Shown here: positions 45,631-54,669 of the stretch, piece after piece
Position numbering within the stretch: the first letter of the stretch is position 1
Layout of the letters: every line of letters begins with the position of its first letter
Source of the DNA: Georgenia sp. EYE_87
GTDB lineage: Bacteria; Actinomycetota; Actinomycetes; Actinomycetales; Actinomycetaceae
DNA length: 64,000 nucleotides
Reading direction: 5' to 3'
NCBI RefSeq assembly: GCF_023148685.1
Contig: NZ_JAHXNL010000011.1
Span: 1 to 64,000 of the forward strand
Program-made: the position numbers and the translations under genes
The notes under the pieces: generated by a model
Databases searched by the model: none
The model's input: only the letters and a program-made list of their open reading frames with translations
Told to the model about the DNA's origin: nothing

Positions 45631-46647
45631 TCACAGGACGACGGCGGTCGCCACCAGCAGGTAGATGGCGACGGTCAGGACGTCCTGGATCACCGTGGCC
45701 AGCGGCCCGGACCCGAACGCGGGGTCCCTGCCGAACCGGTGGAACAGCCACGGCAGCGCGAGCGCGATGAGCGAGGCGATCGACGAGGCGGCCAGCAGGG
45801 CGAGCGCGACGGCCACCGCGACGTCGGCCCGCCCCCACAACCCCCACACCAGCGGCAGCGCCAGCCCGCCCAGGAGCGCGCCGAGAAGCACCCCGGTGAT
45901 GACCTCGCGCACGGCGATGCGCCGCACCCCGATGCCGAGCGACAGGCCCCGGATCACCAGCGCCTCGGTCTGGGTACCGACCGCGTCGGCCATGTAGACC
46001 ACGCCCGGGACGAAGTACGCGATCAGCACCTCCTGGGCGAGCTGCTCCTCGAAGCTCCCGACGATGACCGCGGCCAGCAGCGCCCCCGCCAGCCCGAGCA
46101 GCAGCCAGGGCAGGCGGTGGGAGAGCCGCCGGAGCACCGGCTCGATCGTGGAGCTGCGCGCCGTGGCCGCCGACCCGAGGAACCCGCCGAGCCGGGCCAT
46201 GTCCTCGTCGTGCTCCTCGAGGAGGACCCCGAGGAGCGTCGGTGCCGCCACCAGCCCGGCGAAGCGGCCGGCGTCGTCCACGACGGCGAGGGTCGGCTCC
46301 GCGTGCTGGACGGCGAGCCAGGCCGCCCGCTCCTGGGCGGTCGACGGCGCGACGACGGGCGGCGCGTCGTCCATGATCGCGCCGACCGGCGTGGTGGGCG
46401 GCGCGGCGAGCAGCCGCTCCAGGGTGACGAGGCCGCGGAGCCGGTCGCCGTCGAGGACGGCGAGGACGGCGGCGCTGTCGAAGGCGCGCCCGCGCATCCC
46501 GTCCAGCACCTGTCCGGCGGCGTCCGAGGCGACGGCGACCGGGACGTTGCGCGTGGCGTGCTGGGCGGCGGTCCTCAGCCCCGCCGTCAGCGCGATGTCG
46601 GGGTCCGCCACCTGGAGACCTCCCCGTTCCCGGCGGGCGCCGTTCAC
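45631..46647 (-). CDS. MgtE-like divalent cation transporter with CBS pair
   Basis: 338 residues. Two CBS motifs (VPVAVASDAAGQVLDGMRGR; VGAIMDDAPPVVAPSTAQERA) precede five membrane helices of MgtE type (PWLLLGLAGALLAAVIVGSF, VPGVVYMADAVGTQTEALVIRG, VREVITGVLLGALLGGLALP). The TQTEA block is the pore signature. It lacks the N-terminal helical domain of full MgtE (about 450 residues). GTG 46647 overlaps the flavodoxin stop (GTGA). Likely Mg2+ transport. Confidence 0.85.
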   Translation of the reverse strand: MNGARRERGGLQVADPDIALTAGLRTAAQHATRNVPVAVASDAAGQVLDGMRGRAFDSAAVLAVLDGDRLRGLVTLERLLAAPPTTPVGAIMDDAPPVVAPSTAQERAAWLAVQHAEPTLAVVDDAGRFAGLVAAPTLLGVLLEEHDEDMARLGGFLGSAATARSSTIEPVLRRLSHRLPWLLLGLAGALLAAVIVGSFEEQLAQEVLIAYFVPGVVYMADAVGTQTEALVIRGLSLGIGVRRIAVREVITGVLLGALLGGLALPLVWGLWGRADVAVAVALALLAASSIASLIALALPWLFHRFGRDPAFGSGPLATVIQDVLTVAIYLLVATAVVL

Positions 46648-47162
46648 CGGACCGCCGCGGTGACCTTCCCCGTCAGGGCGGCACCCCAGGCGCGGGCGCG
46701 GTCCTCCTCGCCCGCACGGAGGGGCCCCTCCGCCTCCTCGACGACGAACCCCTCGGGGTCGGCGACCAGCTCGAAGCCGTGCCGGCGCAGGGCCCGTGCC
46801 ACCCCGTGGGCGGCGCCGCCCGCCAGGGCGGAGGGCAGGCGCGTGTCGAACGCGGCCGCCCGCTGGCCCCCGCCCGCCGCGGGCAGGTCCTCGAGCCACT
46901 CGCGCACGCCGTCGTCGATCTCGCCGCCCGTGCCGATCTCCTGGGGGTGCGCCTTGCCGCGCGACCAGGGCCGGCTCATGCCCAGCATGTGGGTCGGCCC
47001 GCCGACCACCAGGAGGTCGGCGCCGTCGACCTGCTGCGCCGTCGCGTCCTCGACCCCGACGACGGTCACGTCCGCGCCGGCCTCGCGTGCGCCGTCGGCG
47101 ATCGCCGAGGCGATCTCGCGGGTCTGGCCGTAGTGCGTCTCGTACACCACAACGACATCCAT
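46644..47162 (-). CDS. Flavodoxin-family protein
   Basis: 172 residues with an FMN-binding start VVVVYETHYGQTREIASAIA (phosphate loop variant THYGQT) and LLVVGGPTHMLGMSRPWSRG, as in actinobacterial flavodoxins. The end DRARAWGAALTG is typical. Electron carrier or NAD(P)H-quinone-type stress protein; partner unknown. First gene of an operon with the MgtE-like gene, and divergent from the membrane protein at 47390. Confidence 0.85.
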   Translation of the reverse strand: MDVVVVYETHYGQTREIASAIADGAREAGADVTVVGVEDATAQQVDGADLLVVGGPTHMLGMSRPWSRGKAHPQEIGTGGEIDDGVREWLEDLPAAGGGQRAAAFDTRLPSALAGGAAHGVARALRRHGFELVADPEGFVVEEAEGPLRAGEEDRARAWGAALTGKVTAAVR

Positions 47163-47181
47163 GACGTCTCCATCTCCGAAC

Positions 47182-47248
47182 GGGACGTCGTCGTCCCGGC
47201 CTCCATGGTGCCCACGCCGCCCCGCCCGCTACCAGGGGCCAAAGGCCC
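47182..47248. promoter_or_regulatory. Two GGG-type palindromes in a divergent promoter
   Basis: GGGACG-TCGT-CGTCCC (47182-47197) and GGGCC-AAA-GGCCC (47236-47248) lie between the flavodoxin operon and the opposing membrane-protein gene. Their form resembles DosR/DevR-type hypoxia boxes (GGGAC...GTCCC). A related half-perfect box GGGACCTTTGGGC is at 45600-45612 and GGACC-GCC-GGTCC at 59079-59091. Confidence 0.4.
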
Positions 47249-47389
47249 GGTGCGTGGGTCTTCCGTCCCTGGACCTCTCCCCCGGCCCGGCGGGGCGGGA
47301 CGTTGTGCCCTTCCGAACGTGCCCGGGGCGCCCGACGATGAGAGCACCCTCGCGTACCGGGCCCGAGCTCCGGGCCCTGAGGAGAGGAA

Positions 47390-48094
47390 GTGGTGGCGAT
47401 GGGGCTGCACGATGTCGGACCGACGTACGGGACGGACCGGCGCCGCGTGCCGTCGAGCGTGGTGTGGGGCGTCCTGCTCCTGCTGGCGGGGGTCATGCTC
47501 CTGCTGGACTACCTCGCGGTGCTGCCCGGCGAGTGGATCTTCTGGACCGTGGCTCTCACCGCCGGTGCGGGCGCGTTCCTCTACGTCTTCCTCACCCAGC
47601 ACGAGAAGTGGTGGGCGGCCATCCCCGCCGGCTGGCTCCTCGGGGCCGCCGCGGTGACGGTGTGGGAGGCCCTGGTCGCGAACGACGACCGGGGCGCCGC
47701 GCTCCTGCTGGGCCTCGGCGGCCTGGGATTCTGGGCCGTCTACGCACGCCGGCGCGCGAACTGGTGGGCGGTCATCCCCGGCGGGGTGCTCGTCACGCTC
47801 GCCGTGATGATCGCGCTCGAGGCGACCGTGAGCGCCGCGACCGCCGGGGCCGTTCTCTTCCTCGGGATGGCCGTGACGTTCGCGCTGCTGGCGGTCCTGC
47901 CGGGCACCCGGATGCGGTGGCCGCTGATCCCGGCGGCCGGGTTCGCGCTGCTCGGCGTGCTGACCGCGCTCGAGGCGACCGGGGCGCTGGAGCTGGCCAA
48001 CCTCGTCTGGCCGGTGGCGCTCATCGCCGCCGGTGGCTACGTGATCTGGAAGGCCGTCCGGCCGCGTCGTCCGCACGGGCCCGCCGGCGCCTGA
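47390..48094 (+). CDS. Multi-pass membrane protein (LiaI/LiaF-like)
   Basis: 234 residues, with eight or so short hydrophobic segments beginning VVWGVLLLLAGVMLLLDYLAVLP (phage-shock LiaI-type start), then WIFWTVALTAGAGAFLYVFL and repeated WWAAIPAGWLLG / WWAVIPGGVLVTL units. The repeated W-W-A-x-I-P-x-G motif indicates internal duplication. GTG 47390 follows GGAGAGGAA. Role unknown; expression opposite to the flavodoxin operon from a shared region. Confidence 0.75.
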   Translation: MVAMGLHDVGPTYGTDRRRVPSSVVWGVLLLLAGVMLLLDYLAVLPGEWIFWTVALTAGAGAFLYVFLTQHEKWWAAIPAGWLLGAAAVTVWEALVANDDRGAALLLGLGGLGFWAVYARRRANWWAVIPGGVLVTLAVMIALEATVSAATAGAVLFLGMAVTFALLAVLPGTRMRWPLIPAAGFALLGVLTALEATGALELANLVWPVALIAAGGYVIWKAVRPRRPHGPAGA

Positions 48095-48106
48095 CGGCGG
48101 AGGTCG

Positions 48107-49651
48107 CTACGCCGGGACGTGGAGGTGCCGCACCTCGGCGTAGCGCTCCCGCACGTGCCGCGCCGGCTCACCGACGTAGGTGCGCGCGGGTGCCGCCGTC
48201 GTCCACGACGGCGGCACCCGCCTGCCGGCGAGCACCCAGGCCGCCTGGCGCGCCGCGCCGTCGGCGACGTACTCGCCCACCTCCGGCACCTGCACGGGTC
48301 GCCCGAGGACGGTCGGGGCGATGCGGCGGACCGCCTCGGACCGCGCACCTCCGCCGACGAGCCGGATCCGCTCCGCCGGCGCCCCGACGTCCTCCAGCGC
48401 CGCGAGCCCGTCGGCCAGCCCGCACAGCACCGCCTCGACGGCCGCGCGGGCGAGGTTCTCCCGCGTCGCCGAGGCGAGGGTGAGGCCGAGGAGCGAGCCC
48501 GTGGCGTCCGGCAGGTCGGGGGTGCGCTCGCCCTCGAGGTACGGCACCAGGGTCAGCCCGCCGGCCCCCGGTGCGGCGGCGAGCGCGAGGGCGGACAGCC
48601 CGTCGTGGTCGACGCCGAGGAGCCGACCGACGGCGTCGAGGACCCGGGACGCGTTGAGCGTGACCGCCACGGGCAGGAACGCGCCGGTGGCGTCGGCGAA
48701 GCCGGCGACCAGCCCGGAGTCGTCGGCCACCGGGTGCGGGGAGACGGCGGAGACGACGCCGGAGGTCCCGATGGAGATCGCGACGTCGCCCGGTCCCATA
48801 CCGAGCGCCAGCGCGGCCGCCGCGTTGTCGCCGGCACCGGGCCCGAGCACGAACTCACCCAGGTCGGGGGCGCCGGTGCCGGCGGCGCGCTGCGGGCCCA
48901 GCACCCGGGGCAGGACGATCCCCGCAGCGTCGTCGCGGCGCAGCGCCAGGGCGAGCAGGTCGCGGCGATAGGTCCCGCGGGCCGTGTCGAAGTATCCGGT
49001 GCCCGAGGCCTCGGACCGGTCCGTGACGAGGCCGTCGAGGCCCGGCGCGCCCGCGAGCCGCCAGGTGAGCCAGTCGTGCGGCAGCGCGACGGCCGCCACC
49101 CGGGCGGCGTTCTCGGGCTCGTGGTCGGCGAGCCACCGCAGCTTCGTGACGGTGAACGACGCCACCGGCACCGAGCCGGTGGCCACGGCCCAGGCGGCCC
49201 GACCGGCCGCGTGGTCCACCGTGCGGTCCGGGGCGCGCCCGGTGCCGGCGGCCCGGCCCGGAGCCGGACCGGGCCGCCCGCCCCGGTCCACCGCGGTGGG
49301 TCCGGGTCGGTGGGCGTCGCGCGGCTCGAGCTCCGCGATCAGGTCCTCGGCCGCGCGGGCGCTGCGGGTGTCGTTCCAGAGCAGGGCGGGGCGGATCACC
49401 TCGCCGTCGGCGTCGAGGACGACCATGCCGTGCTGCTGGCCGGCGACCGAGACCGCGGCGACGTCGTCCAGCCCGCCCGCCGCGGCGACGGCGGCCTGGA
49501 GGGCGTCCCACCAGGCCTCGGGGTCGACCTCGGTCCCCTCCGGGTGGGGGGCCTGGCCGAAGCGGCGCAGCGCCCCGGTCCCGGCGTCGCGCACGACGAC
49601 CTTGCACGACTGCGTCGAGGAGTCGACCCCCGCGACGAGGGCGCCGCTCAC
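48107..49651 (-). CDS. xylB: Xylulokinase
   Basis: 514 residues of the FGGY kinase family. Phosphorylates D-xylulose. Motifs: [16 protein letters not shown] (ATP), [15 protein letters not shown] and LLWNDTRS (sugar), [32 protein letters not shown]. Between LIAELEP and [15 protein letters not shown] there is an extra Arg/Gly/Pro-rich insert of about 45 residues absent from typical XylB. A 36-bp near-perfect palindrome lies inside the 3' part. No xylA or xylose transporter is adjacent. Confidence 0.9.
   Translation of the reverse strand: MSGALVAGVDSSTQSCKVVVRDAGTGALRRFGQAPHPEGTEVDPEAWWDALQAAVAAAGGLDDVAAVSVAGQQHGMVVLDADGEVIRPALLWNDTRSARAAEDLIAELEPRDAHRPGPTAVDRGGRPGPAPGRAAGTGRAPDRTVDHAAGRAAWAVATGSVPVASFTVTKLRWLADHEPENAARVAAVALPHDWLTWRLAGAPGLDGLVTDRSEASGTGYFDTARGTYRRDLLALALRRDDAAGIVLPRVLGPQRAAGTGAPDLGEFVLGPGAGDNAAAALALGMGPGDVAISIGTSGVVSAVSPHPVADDSGLVAGFADATGAFLPVAVTLNASRVLDAVGRLLGVDHDGLSALALAAAPGAGGLTLVPYLEGERTPDLPDATGSLLGLTLASATRENLARAAVEAVLCGLADGLAALEDVGAPAERIRLVGGGARSEAVRRIAPTVLGRPVQVPEVGEYVADGAARQAAWVLAGRRVPPSWTTAAPARTYVGEPARHVRERYAEVRHLHVPA
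48186..48221. repeat. 36-bp palindrome inside xylB
   Basis: Arms of 17 bp (48186-48202 and 48205-48221) are perfectly complementary around a 2-bp centre (CC); the left arm reads GCGGGTGCCGCCGTCGT. It is in frame and codes for part of the C-terminal domain ([15 protein letters not shown]). Such a long perfect palindrome in coding DNA is uncommon. Confidence 0.75.
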
Positions 49652-49858
49652 CGGTCAGGGCTCCCGCCGGCACTCCTGCCCCGGCAGGACCCGCCGTCGT
49701 CGGGGAAGAGCCTGCGCACCATGAGGGCCTCCGCTCCCGGTCCACACCGTCCTGCTCGCTCGTCCGACCTTAAGGCGCGGCCCCGGCGTCCGGCCATGGC
49801 CGGCCACGCACCCGGCGGCCGACGCGACCAGCCGGAATTCCGTGGAGATCATCGATCA

Positions 49859-49894
49859 TTGACAATCACAACGGTTGTTCCTAGTGTCTGCGAG
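49859..49894 (+). promoter_or_regulatory. Promoter and operator of the MarR gene; leaderless start
   Basis: TTGACA (49859-49864), a 17-bp spacer and TAGTGT (49882-49887) form a near-consensus promoter whose start site would fall at about the GTG codon at 49895. ACAAC-G-GTTGT (49868-49878), a perfect inverted repeat, sits in the spacer and would be the autorepressor site. Confidence 0.65.
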
Positions 49895-50362
49895 GTGAGC
49901 GATCCTCAGGAGCCGGTCGGCGAGCAGCCGAGGGACAACATCGGCCTGCTGCTCTCGCTCGCGAGCGCGCGCGGCGTCCTGGCCGCCAACACGGGGCTGC
50001 GGCCGATGGACCTGAACCACCGGACGTACTCCGTGCTGGACGTCCTCGAGCTGCGCGGGGGGATCAGCCAGCGTGAGCTCGCGGACGAGCTGCGGCTCGA
50101 CCCCAGCCAGATCGTCGCCCTCGTCGACTCCCTCGAGCGGCGCGGTCTGGTGGAGCGACGGCCCAACCCCCAGGACCGGCGCCAGCGTACGGTCGTGGTG
50201 ACGGCCGCCGGCCGCACGCTCTACCGGCGGGCACGCCAGCAGGTGGACGGCTCGCTCGACGAGGTCCTCGAAGGCCTTCACGCCGCGGAGCGCGACACGC
50301 TTCGCGAGCTTCTCCAACGGATCGTCCGGCCGCCGGCCGGCGCGACGACCCCCGCCGGCTGA
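49895..50362 (+). CDS. MarR-family transcriptional regulator
   Basis: 155 residues. Winged helix: LRGGISQRELADELRLDPSQ, VALVDSLERRGLVERR and the wing PNPQDRRQRTVVVTAAG. GTG 49895 has no ribosome binding site and lies about 7 bp from the -10 box, so the mRNA is probably leaderless. It precedes the NMT1-type binding protein by 48 bp in the same orientation and is divergent from xylB. Ligand unknown. Confidence 0.9.
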   Translation: MSDPQEPVGEQPRDNIGLLLSLASARGVLAANTGLRPMDLNHRTYSVLDVLELRGGISQRELADELRLDPSQIVALVDSLERRGLVERRPNPQDRRQRTVVVTAAGRTLYRRARQQVDGSLDEVLEGLHAAERDTLRELLQRIVRPPAGATTPAG

Positions 50363-50410
50363 GCCCGGCTCCCCCGATCCCGCACGCGGGACATCACGAA
50401 GGGACCAGCA

Positions 50411-51391
50411 ATGCGCACAAGGATGTGTGTCACCCTCACGGCAGCGGCGCTCCTCGCCCTGTCCGCCTGCTCGGGCACGTCCGACGACGGCGGCGCCCCG
50501 GCCACGGGCGGCGCCACCGGTGGCGGCGGCGAGCTGACGCCGATCACGATGGGCGTGCTCCCCATCGTGCCCAGCGCTGCGCTGCAGCTCGGTATCGACG
50601 AGGGCATCTTCGAGGAGCACGGTTTCGACGTGACCCTCGAGACCGGCCAGGGCGGCGCGGCCCTCCTGCCCGCCGTCGTCTCCGGGCAGATGCAGTTCGC
50701 GATCAGCAACCCGCTGAGCATCATGCTCGCCCAGGGCGAGGGCCTCGACGTCCGGCTGATCACCGGCTACTCGCACTCCCTCAAGGAGGGCGACGACATC
50801 ACCTCGGTGTGGGCGCCGGCGGACTCGGGCATCTCCTCGCCGAAGGACCTGGAGGGCAAGACCGTCGCGGTCAACACCCTGCGCACCATGGGCGAGGTGT
50901 CGATCAAGGAGATCGTCAGCGAGGACGGCGGGGACCCGAACGCCGTGGAGTTCGTCGAGCTCGGCTTCCCGGACATGCCAGCGGCGCTGTCGGCCGGGAA
51001 CATCGACGCCGCCTGGGTGCCCGAGCCGTTCCAGACGATCCTGAAGGACGGCGGCAACCAGCTCGTCTCCTACAACTACCAGGAGACCATGCCCGGCGTC
51101 CCCACCATGTCGGTCATCACCGCCGGCACGCTGGCCGAGCAGGACCCGGAGATGGTGGAGGAGTTCGTAGCCGCCGTCGACGAGATCACTGCGTTCGCGC
51201 AGGAGAACCCCGACCGGGTCCGCGAGACCCTGACCACGTTCCTCGAGATGGACGAGGCCCTCGCGCAGAAGGTGCTCATCGAGGACTTCGGCGCGGAGAT
51301 GGACGAGGAGGCCATGCAGTCGCTGGCCGACCTGTCGCTCGAGTACGGCCTGCTCAACGAGCCGGTCGACATGGAGAAGCTGATGCCCTGA
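50411..51391 (+). CDS. NMT1/SsuA-type ABC substrate-binding lipoprotein, orphan
   Basis: 326 residues. Signal peptide and lipobox LLALSAC (Cys at about 20), then a Gly/Thr-rich linker. The periplasmic-binding fold of the NMT1/THI5/SsuA (nitrate, sulfonate, taurine, thiamine-precursor) group is shown by ITMGVLPIVPSAALQLGIDEGIF, GFDVTLETGQGGAALLPAVVSG and DLEGKTVAVNTLRTMGEV. No permease or ATPase follows; a strong terminator does. Ligand cannot be read from sequence. Probably regulated by the adjacent MarR protein. Confidence 0.85.
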   Translation: MRTRMCVTLTAAALLALSACSGTSDDGGAPATGGATGGGGELTPITMGVLPIVPSAALQLGIDEGIFEEHGFDVTLETGQGGAALLPAVVSGQMQFAISNPLSIMLAQGEGLDVRLITGYSHSLKEGDDITSVWAPADSGISSPKDLEGKTVAVNTLRTMGEVSIKEIVSEDGGDPNAVEFVELGFPDMPAALSAGNIDAAWVPEPFQTILKDGGNQLVSYNYQETMPGVPTMSVITAGTLAEQDPEMVEEFVAAVDEITAFAQENPDRVRETLTTFLEMDEALAQKVLIEDFGAEMDEEAMQSLADLSLEYGLLNEPVDMEKLMP

Positions 51392-51415
51392 GGCAGTCCG
51401 CGGCCGCCCGGGTGC

Positions 51416-51470
51416 AGGGGCCCCGCCGGGACCGAACCGTCGTTGTGCGGTCGGTCCCGCGGGGCCCCTT
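51416..51470 (+). terminator. Strong hairpin after the orphan binding protein
   Basis: AGGGGCCCCGCCGGGACCGA pairs with the complementary segment ending CGCGGGGCCCCTT, with two mismatches, around a short loop (51416-51470), 25 bases after the stop. Confidence 0.75.
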
Positions 51471-51758
51471 CCTCGTGGCAGGCGGTAGCATGGGGACCTC
51501 ACCGCTACCAGCCGGGCCCGCTCGCGACGACGACGTGCTCCGACCACGGTGACCGGCCCTCGCACGGTGGGCCGGAGCTTCAGGGTGAGCGGACCGTTTC
51601 GAGTCCGACGCGTCGATCTCTCCGTAGATCCGTGAGGCCGGCTCACCTCCCGGACGGGCAGCTCAGGCCGCCCGTTCGAGTCCATCGTCCCGGGCCCGGG
51701 GCCGTGTGCGGATCGTCACCGCCATGGTGACCGGCCGGGAGCGCCAGAGGAGGATCCC

Positions 51759-53900
51759 GTGGCTCGAGGAGCCCAGCGCCAGCCCGGCGCACGCCGTTCC
51801 GCACCGCGCGACCAGCGGCGAGCCCGCACGCGCCCCCGCGACAACGACGGCATCATGCCCGTGCTGGCCCAGGTGGTGCGTGAGGTCGAGGCGGCCGTGC
51901 AGCGCGGCCGCGTGGTGCCCTCGGTGCGCACCAGGTTCCAGGTGGTCGCGCTGCTGGTGCGCGAGGAACGCGCCCGGCTGAAGGCGGACCAGAGCATCGG
52001 CGAGGCCCGGCGCGGCGAGCAGCTCAAGCGCCTCGACGGCATCGCCGTCATCCTCGCCAAGACCGCGGCCCGCGACACCACCCTGCTGGCGCTGCTGGAC
52101 GACGACGCGGTCATCTCCGACGCCGCCAGATCGCTCAGGCGCGAGCTGCTGCACGAGGCCGGTGTCGAGGTGGGTCCCGAAGAGGTCGAGCCGCCCGAGC
52201 CCGCCGCGGCGTCCGCGCCCTCCCCGCGCCAGGTGGTGCCGCAGTCGGTCGTCTCGCGACAGCTGGCCAACCCCTTCCTCGCACCCGACTTCTCGTCCGT
52301 CGCGAAGCGGCAGGCTCGGCCGCGCCGTCTGGCCGGCTGGGAGCTGCTGGGGCCGCTGTTCCGGTCGTTCGAGCTGGGCGGGGAGTCGTCCTGCATGGAC
52401 CTGCCCGAGCCGGCGTCGGTACGGGCACCGGGCGGCCTCGAGCTGATGCCCCACCAGGCACGGGTGGTCGCTGCCGCGGCCGAGGGCCACCGGACCTTCC
52501 TGCTCGCCGACGAACCCGGGCTGGGCAAGACTGCCCAGGCGCTCCTCGCCGCGCAGGCCGCGAACGCCTATCCCCTGCTCGTCGTGGTGCCCAACGTCGT
52601 CAAGACGAACTGGGCGCGCGAGGCCGGGCTGTGGACGCCCCACCGCCGCCCGACAGTGATCCACGGCGACGGCGAGACCGTGGACGCCTTCGCCGACATC
52701 GTCATCGTCAACTACGAGGTGCTCGACCGGCACGTGGGCTGGATCGGCGAGCTCGGGTTCCGCGGCATGGTGGTCGACGAGGCGCACTACATCAAGAACA
52801 AGAAGTCGCAGCGCTCCCAGCACGTGCTGCAGATCGCCGAGCGGATCCGGTTCCGCACGGGCGACCCGCTGCTGATGGCCCTCACCGGCACGCCCCTGAT
52901 CAACGACATCGAGGACTTCCGCGCCATCTGGCAGTTCCTCGGGTGGATCGACGACAAGAGGCCGCTCGGCGAGCTCATGGAGGCGCTCGAGGAGATCGGC
53001 CTGACTCCTGCCGACCACGCCTTCTACCCGGCGGCCCGCACCAGCGTCGTCGAGCGGGGGATCGTCCGACGCCGCAAGATCGACGTGGCAGCGGACATCC
53101 CGGCCCGCCGCGTCGCCGACCTGCCGGTCGAGCTCGACGACGCCGCCGCCAGCTCGATCCGTGCGTCCGAGCAGGCGCTCGCCCGCCGCCTCGTGTCGTA
53201 CTACGAGAGGGCGCTCGAGGCGCGCGGCCCGGACGTTCCCGCGGGCATCGACCTGGACCTGGCGCGGCAGGTCGCCAGACGCGAGCTCGCCGCCAAGACC
53301 ACGAAGAAGTCGGAGGAGAACGTCTTCAGCATGATGCGGCGCATCGGTCAGGCCAAGGCCGGTCCCGCCGCGGACTACGCCGCACAGCTCGTGCGCAGCG
53401 TCGGCAAGGTGGTCTTCTTCGCCAAGCACGTCGACGTGATGGACGCGGCCGAGGAGGTCTTCGCCGGGCGCGGCATCCGGTTCGTGTCGATCCGTGGGGA
53501 CCAGTCCTCGGCGGCGCGTCAGAAGGCCATCGACGCCTTCACCAACGATCCCGAGGTCGCCGTCGCGGTCTGCTCGCTGACCGCCGCCGGTGTCGGGCTC
53601 AACCTGCAGGTCGCCTCCAACATGGTCCTCGCGGAGCTGTCGTGGACCGACGCGGAGCAGACCCAGGCGATCGACCGCATCCACCGCATCGGTCAGGCGG
53701 AGCCCGTCACCGCGTGGCGGATCATCGCCGCGCAGACCCTCGACGCCCGGATCGCGGAGCTGATCGACAGCAAGGCGGGGCTCGCCGCCCGGGCGCTCGA
53801 CGGGTCGGACGAGGAGATCTCCTCCTCGACCGACGTGCAGCTTGACGCCCTCGTGGCGCTGCTCACCGACGCGCTGACGGAGCTGCAGGTCACCGCCTAG
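51759..53900 (+). CDS. SNF2-family DEAD/DEAH helicase
   Basis: 713 residues. Residues 1-220 are an unassigned Arg/Ala-rich N-terminal region. The ATPase core follows: Walker A LLADEPGLGKTAQ, Walker B/DEAH VVDEAHYIKNKKSQRS, motif III ALTGTPLINDIEDF, and helicase C with motif V LTAAGVGLNLQVA and motif VI TQAIDRIHRIGQ. It resembles SMARCAL1/HepA-type DNA translocases. GTG 51759 follows AGAGGAGGA. Stand-alone; likely DNA repair or nucleoid remodelling. Confidence 0.9.
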   Translation: MARGAQRQPGARRSAPRDQRRARTRPRDNDGIMPVLAQVVREVEAAVQRGRVVPSVRTRFQVVALLVREERARLKADQSIGEARRGEQLKRLDGIAVILAKTAARDTTLLALLDDDAVISDAARSLRRELLHEAGVEVGPEEVEPPEPAAASAPSPRQVVPQSVVSRQLANPFLAPDFSSVAKRQARPRRLAGWELLGPLFRSFELGGESSCMDLPEPASVRAPGGLELMPHQARVVAAAAEGHRTFLLADEPGLGKTAQALLAAQAANAYPLLVVVPNVVKTNWAREAGLWTPHRRPTVIHGDGETVDAFADIVIVNYEVLDRHVGWIGELGFRGMVVDEAHYIKNKKSQRSQHVLQIAERIRFRTGDPLLMALTGTPLINDIEDFRAIWQFLGWIDDKRPLGELMEALEEIGLTPADHAFYPAARTSVVERGIVRRRKIDVAADIPARRVADLPVELDDAAASSIRASEQALARRLVSYYERALEARGPDVPAGIDLDLARQVARRELAAKTTKKSEENVFSMMRRIGQAKAGPAADYAAQLVRSVGKVVFFAKHVDVMDAAEEVFAGRGIRFVSIRGDQSSAARQKAIDAFTNDPEVAVAVCSLTAAGVGLNLQVASNMVLAELSWTDAEQTQAIDRIHRIGQAEPVTAWRIIAAQTLDARIAELIDSKAGLAARALDGSDEEISSSTDVQLDALVALLTDALTELQVTA

Positions 53901-53902
53901 GC

Positions 53903-53949
53903 ACGCACCGAGTGACCTGCGAGCTCCGCGGGTCAGGGCCTCGGTGCGT
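53903..53949 (+). terminator. Nested hairpin after the helicase gene
   Basis: ACGCACCGAG (53903-53912) pairs perfectly with CTCGGTGCGT (53940-53949), and inside it TGACC..GGTCA pair again. A short gap after the helicase stop (53898-53900) fits a terminator. Nothing else is clear from here to 54225. Confidence 0.6.
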
Positions 53950-54226
53950 CCGGGAGGCAGTTGCTCTCAGGACGACGTCGCTACCACCTGATCACAGCGC
54001 CTCGAGGAGCGGCAGATGGCCGGAACGACCGGTGATGGGCTCCTCCGGCGGGGCTGCCCCGAGCTGGTAGCGGACGACGAGACCGCGAGAACTGCCATCC
54101 CGAGGCGAGCACGCCGACGAAGATGCCGGTCGGTCTGAGCGATTCCAGCGTCCTGTCGTTCGCGGCATCGACGTCGCCGTCGTAAGCAGGTACCCGTACC
54201 CCGGTGGCAGTGGGCGCCTACCGGCC

Positions 54227-54271
54227 CCAGGAAAAGACGAAGCCCGAACCTTCAGCAGAAGGTCCGGGCCG
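54227..54271 (-). terminator. Rho-independent terminator of tRNA-Arg
   Basis: On the minus strand GCCCGGACCTTC pairs with GAAGGTTCGGGC (one mismatch) over a TGCT loop, then TTCGTCTTTTC provides a U-rich tail. Confidence 0.75.
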
Positions 54272-54294
54272 ATCCGTGATGCCGACTCACACTG

Positions 54295-54367
54295 TGCGCC
54301 CGAAGGGACTCGAACCCCCAACCTTCTGATCCGTAGTCAGATGCTCTATCCATTGAGCTACGGGCGC
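54295..54367 (-). tRNA. tRNA-Arg (anticodon ACG)
   Basis: 73 nt. Acceptor GCGCCCG/CGGGCGC with discriminator A, T-loop GGTTCGAGTCC, anticodon stem TCTGA/TCAGA around CTACGGA, giving ACG. The A34 would be modified to inosine by TadA (gene at 7061). No encoded CCA. Confidence 0.95.
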
Positions 54368-54669
54368 GTGGCCTTGTGGGCCGAAGAAGACTCTATCGCG
54401 ACCGGCCCGGCGCTCCAAACGCGAAGACGGTGAGCCGCGTCACCGGTGGCCGCCCTGACAGGGGGGCACACCGCCCGCGCAGGGCGCGTCACGGTCGCCA
54501 CCCGGCGCCGACCGCCAGGACCAGCTGAGGGACGCCAGGATGATCCCGGCCCAGCGCGAGGGTGAACGCCGTGCCGTTCGGCTCCGGAGCCCTTGACCGG
54601 CCACGAGACCAGATCTAGCGTCGAGTCGCCGGTCGGTCGATGGTCGCCCGACCCGCACGGGAGGCCGCC
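54368..54669. other. 300-bp gap between tRNA-Arg and the VOC gene
   Basis: No gene or repeat I can support. It should hold the tRNA-Arg promoter (minus) and the VOC promoter (plus), but no convincing -10/-35 pair stands out. Confidence 0.4.

Noticed and set aside
53992-54321. Minus-strand frame of 109 codons next to tRNA-Arg
   Set aside because: It runs into the tRNA and across its terminator, has no ribosome binding site and no family-like pattern.
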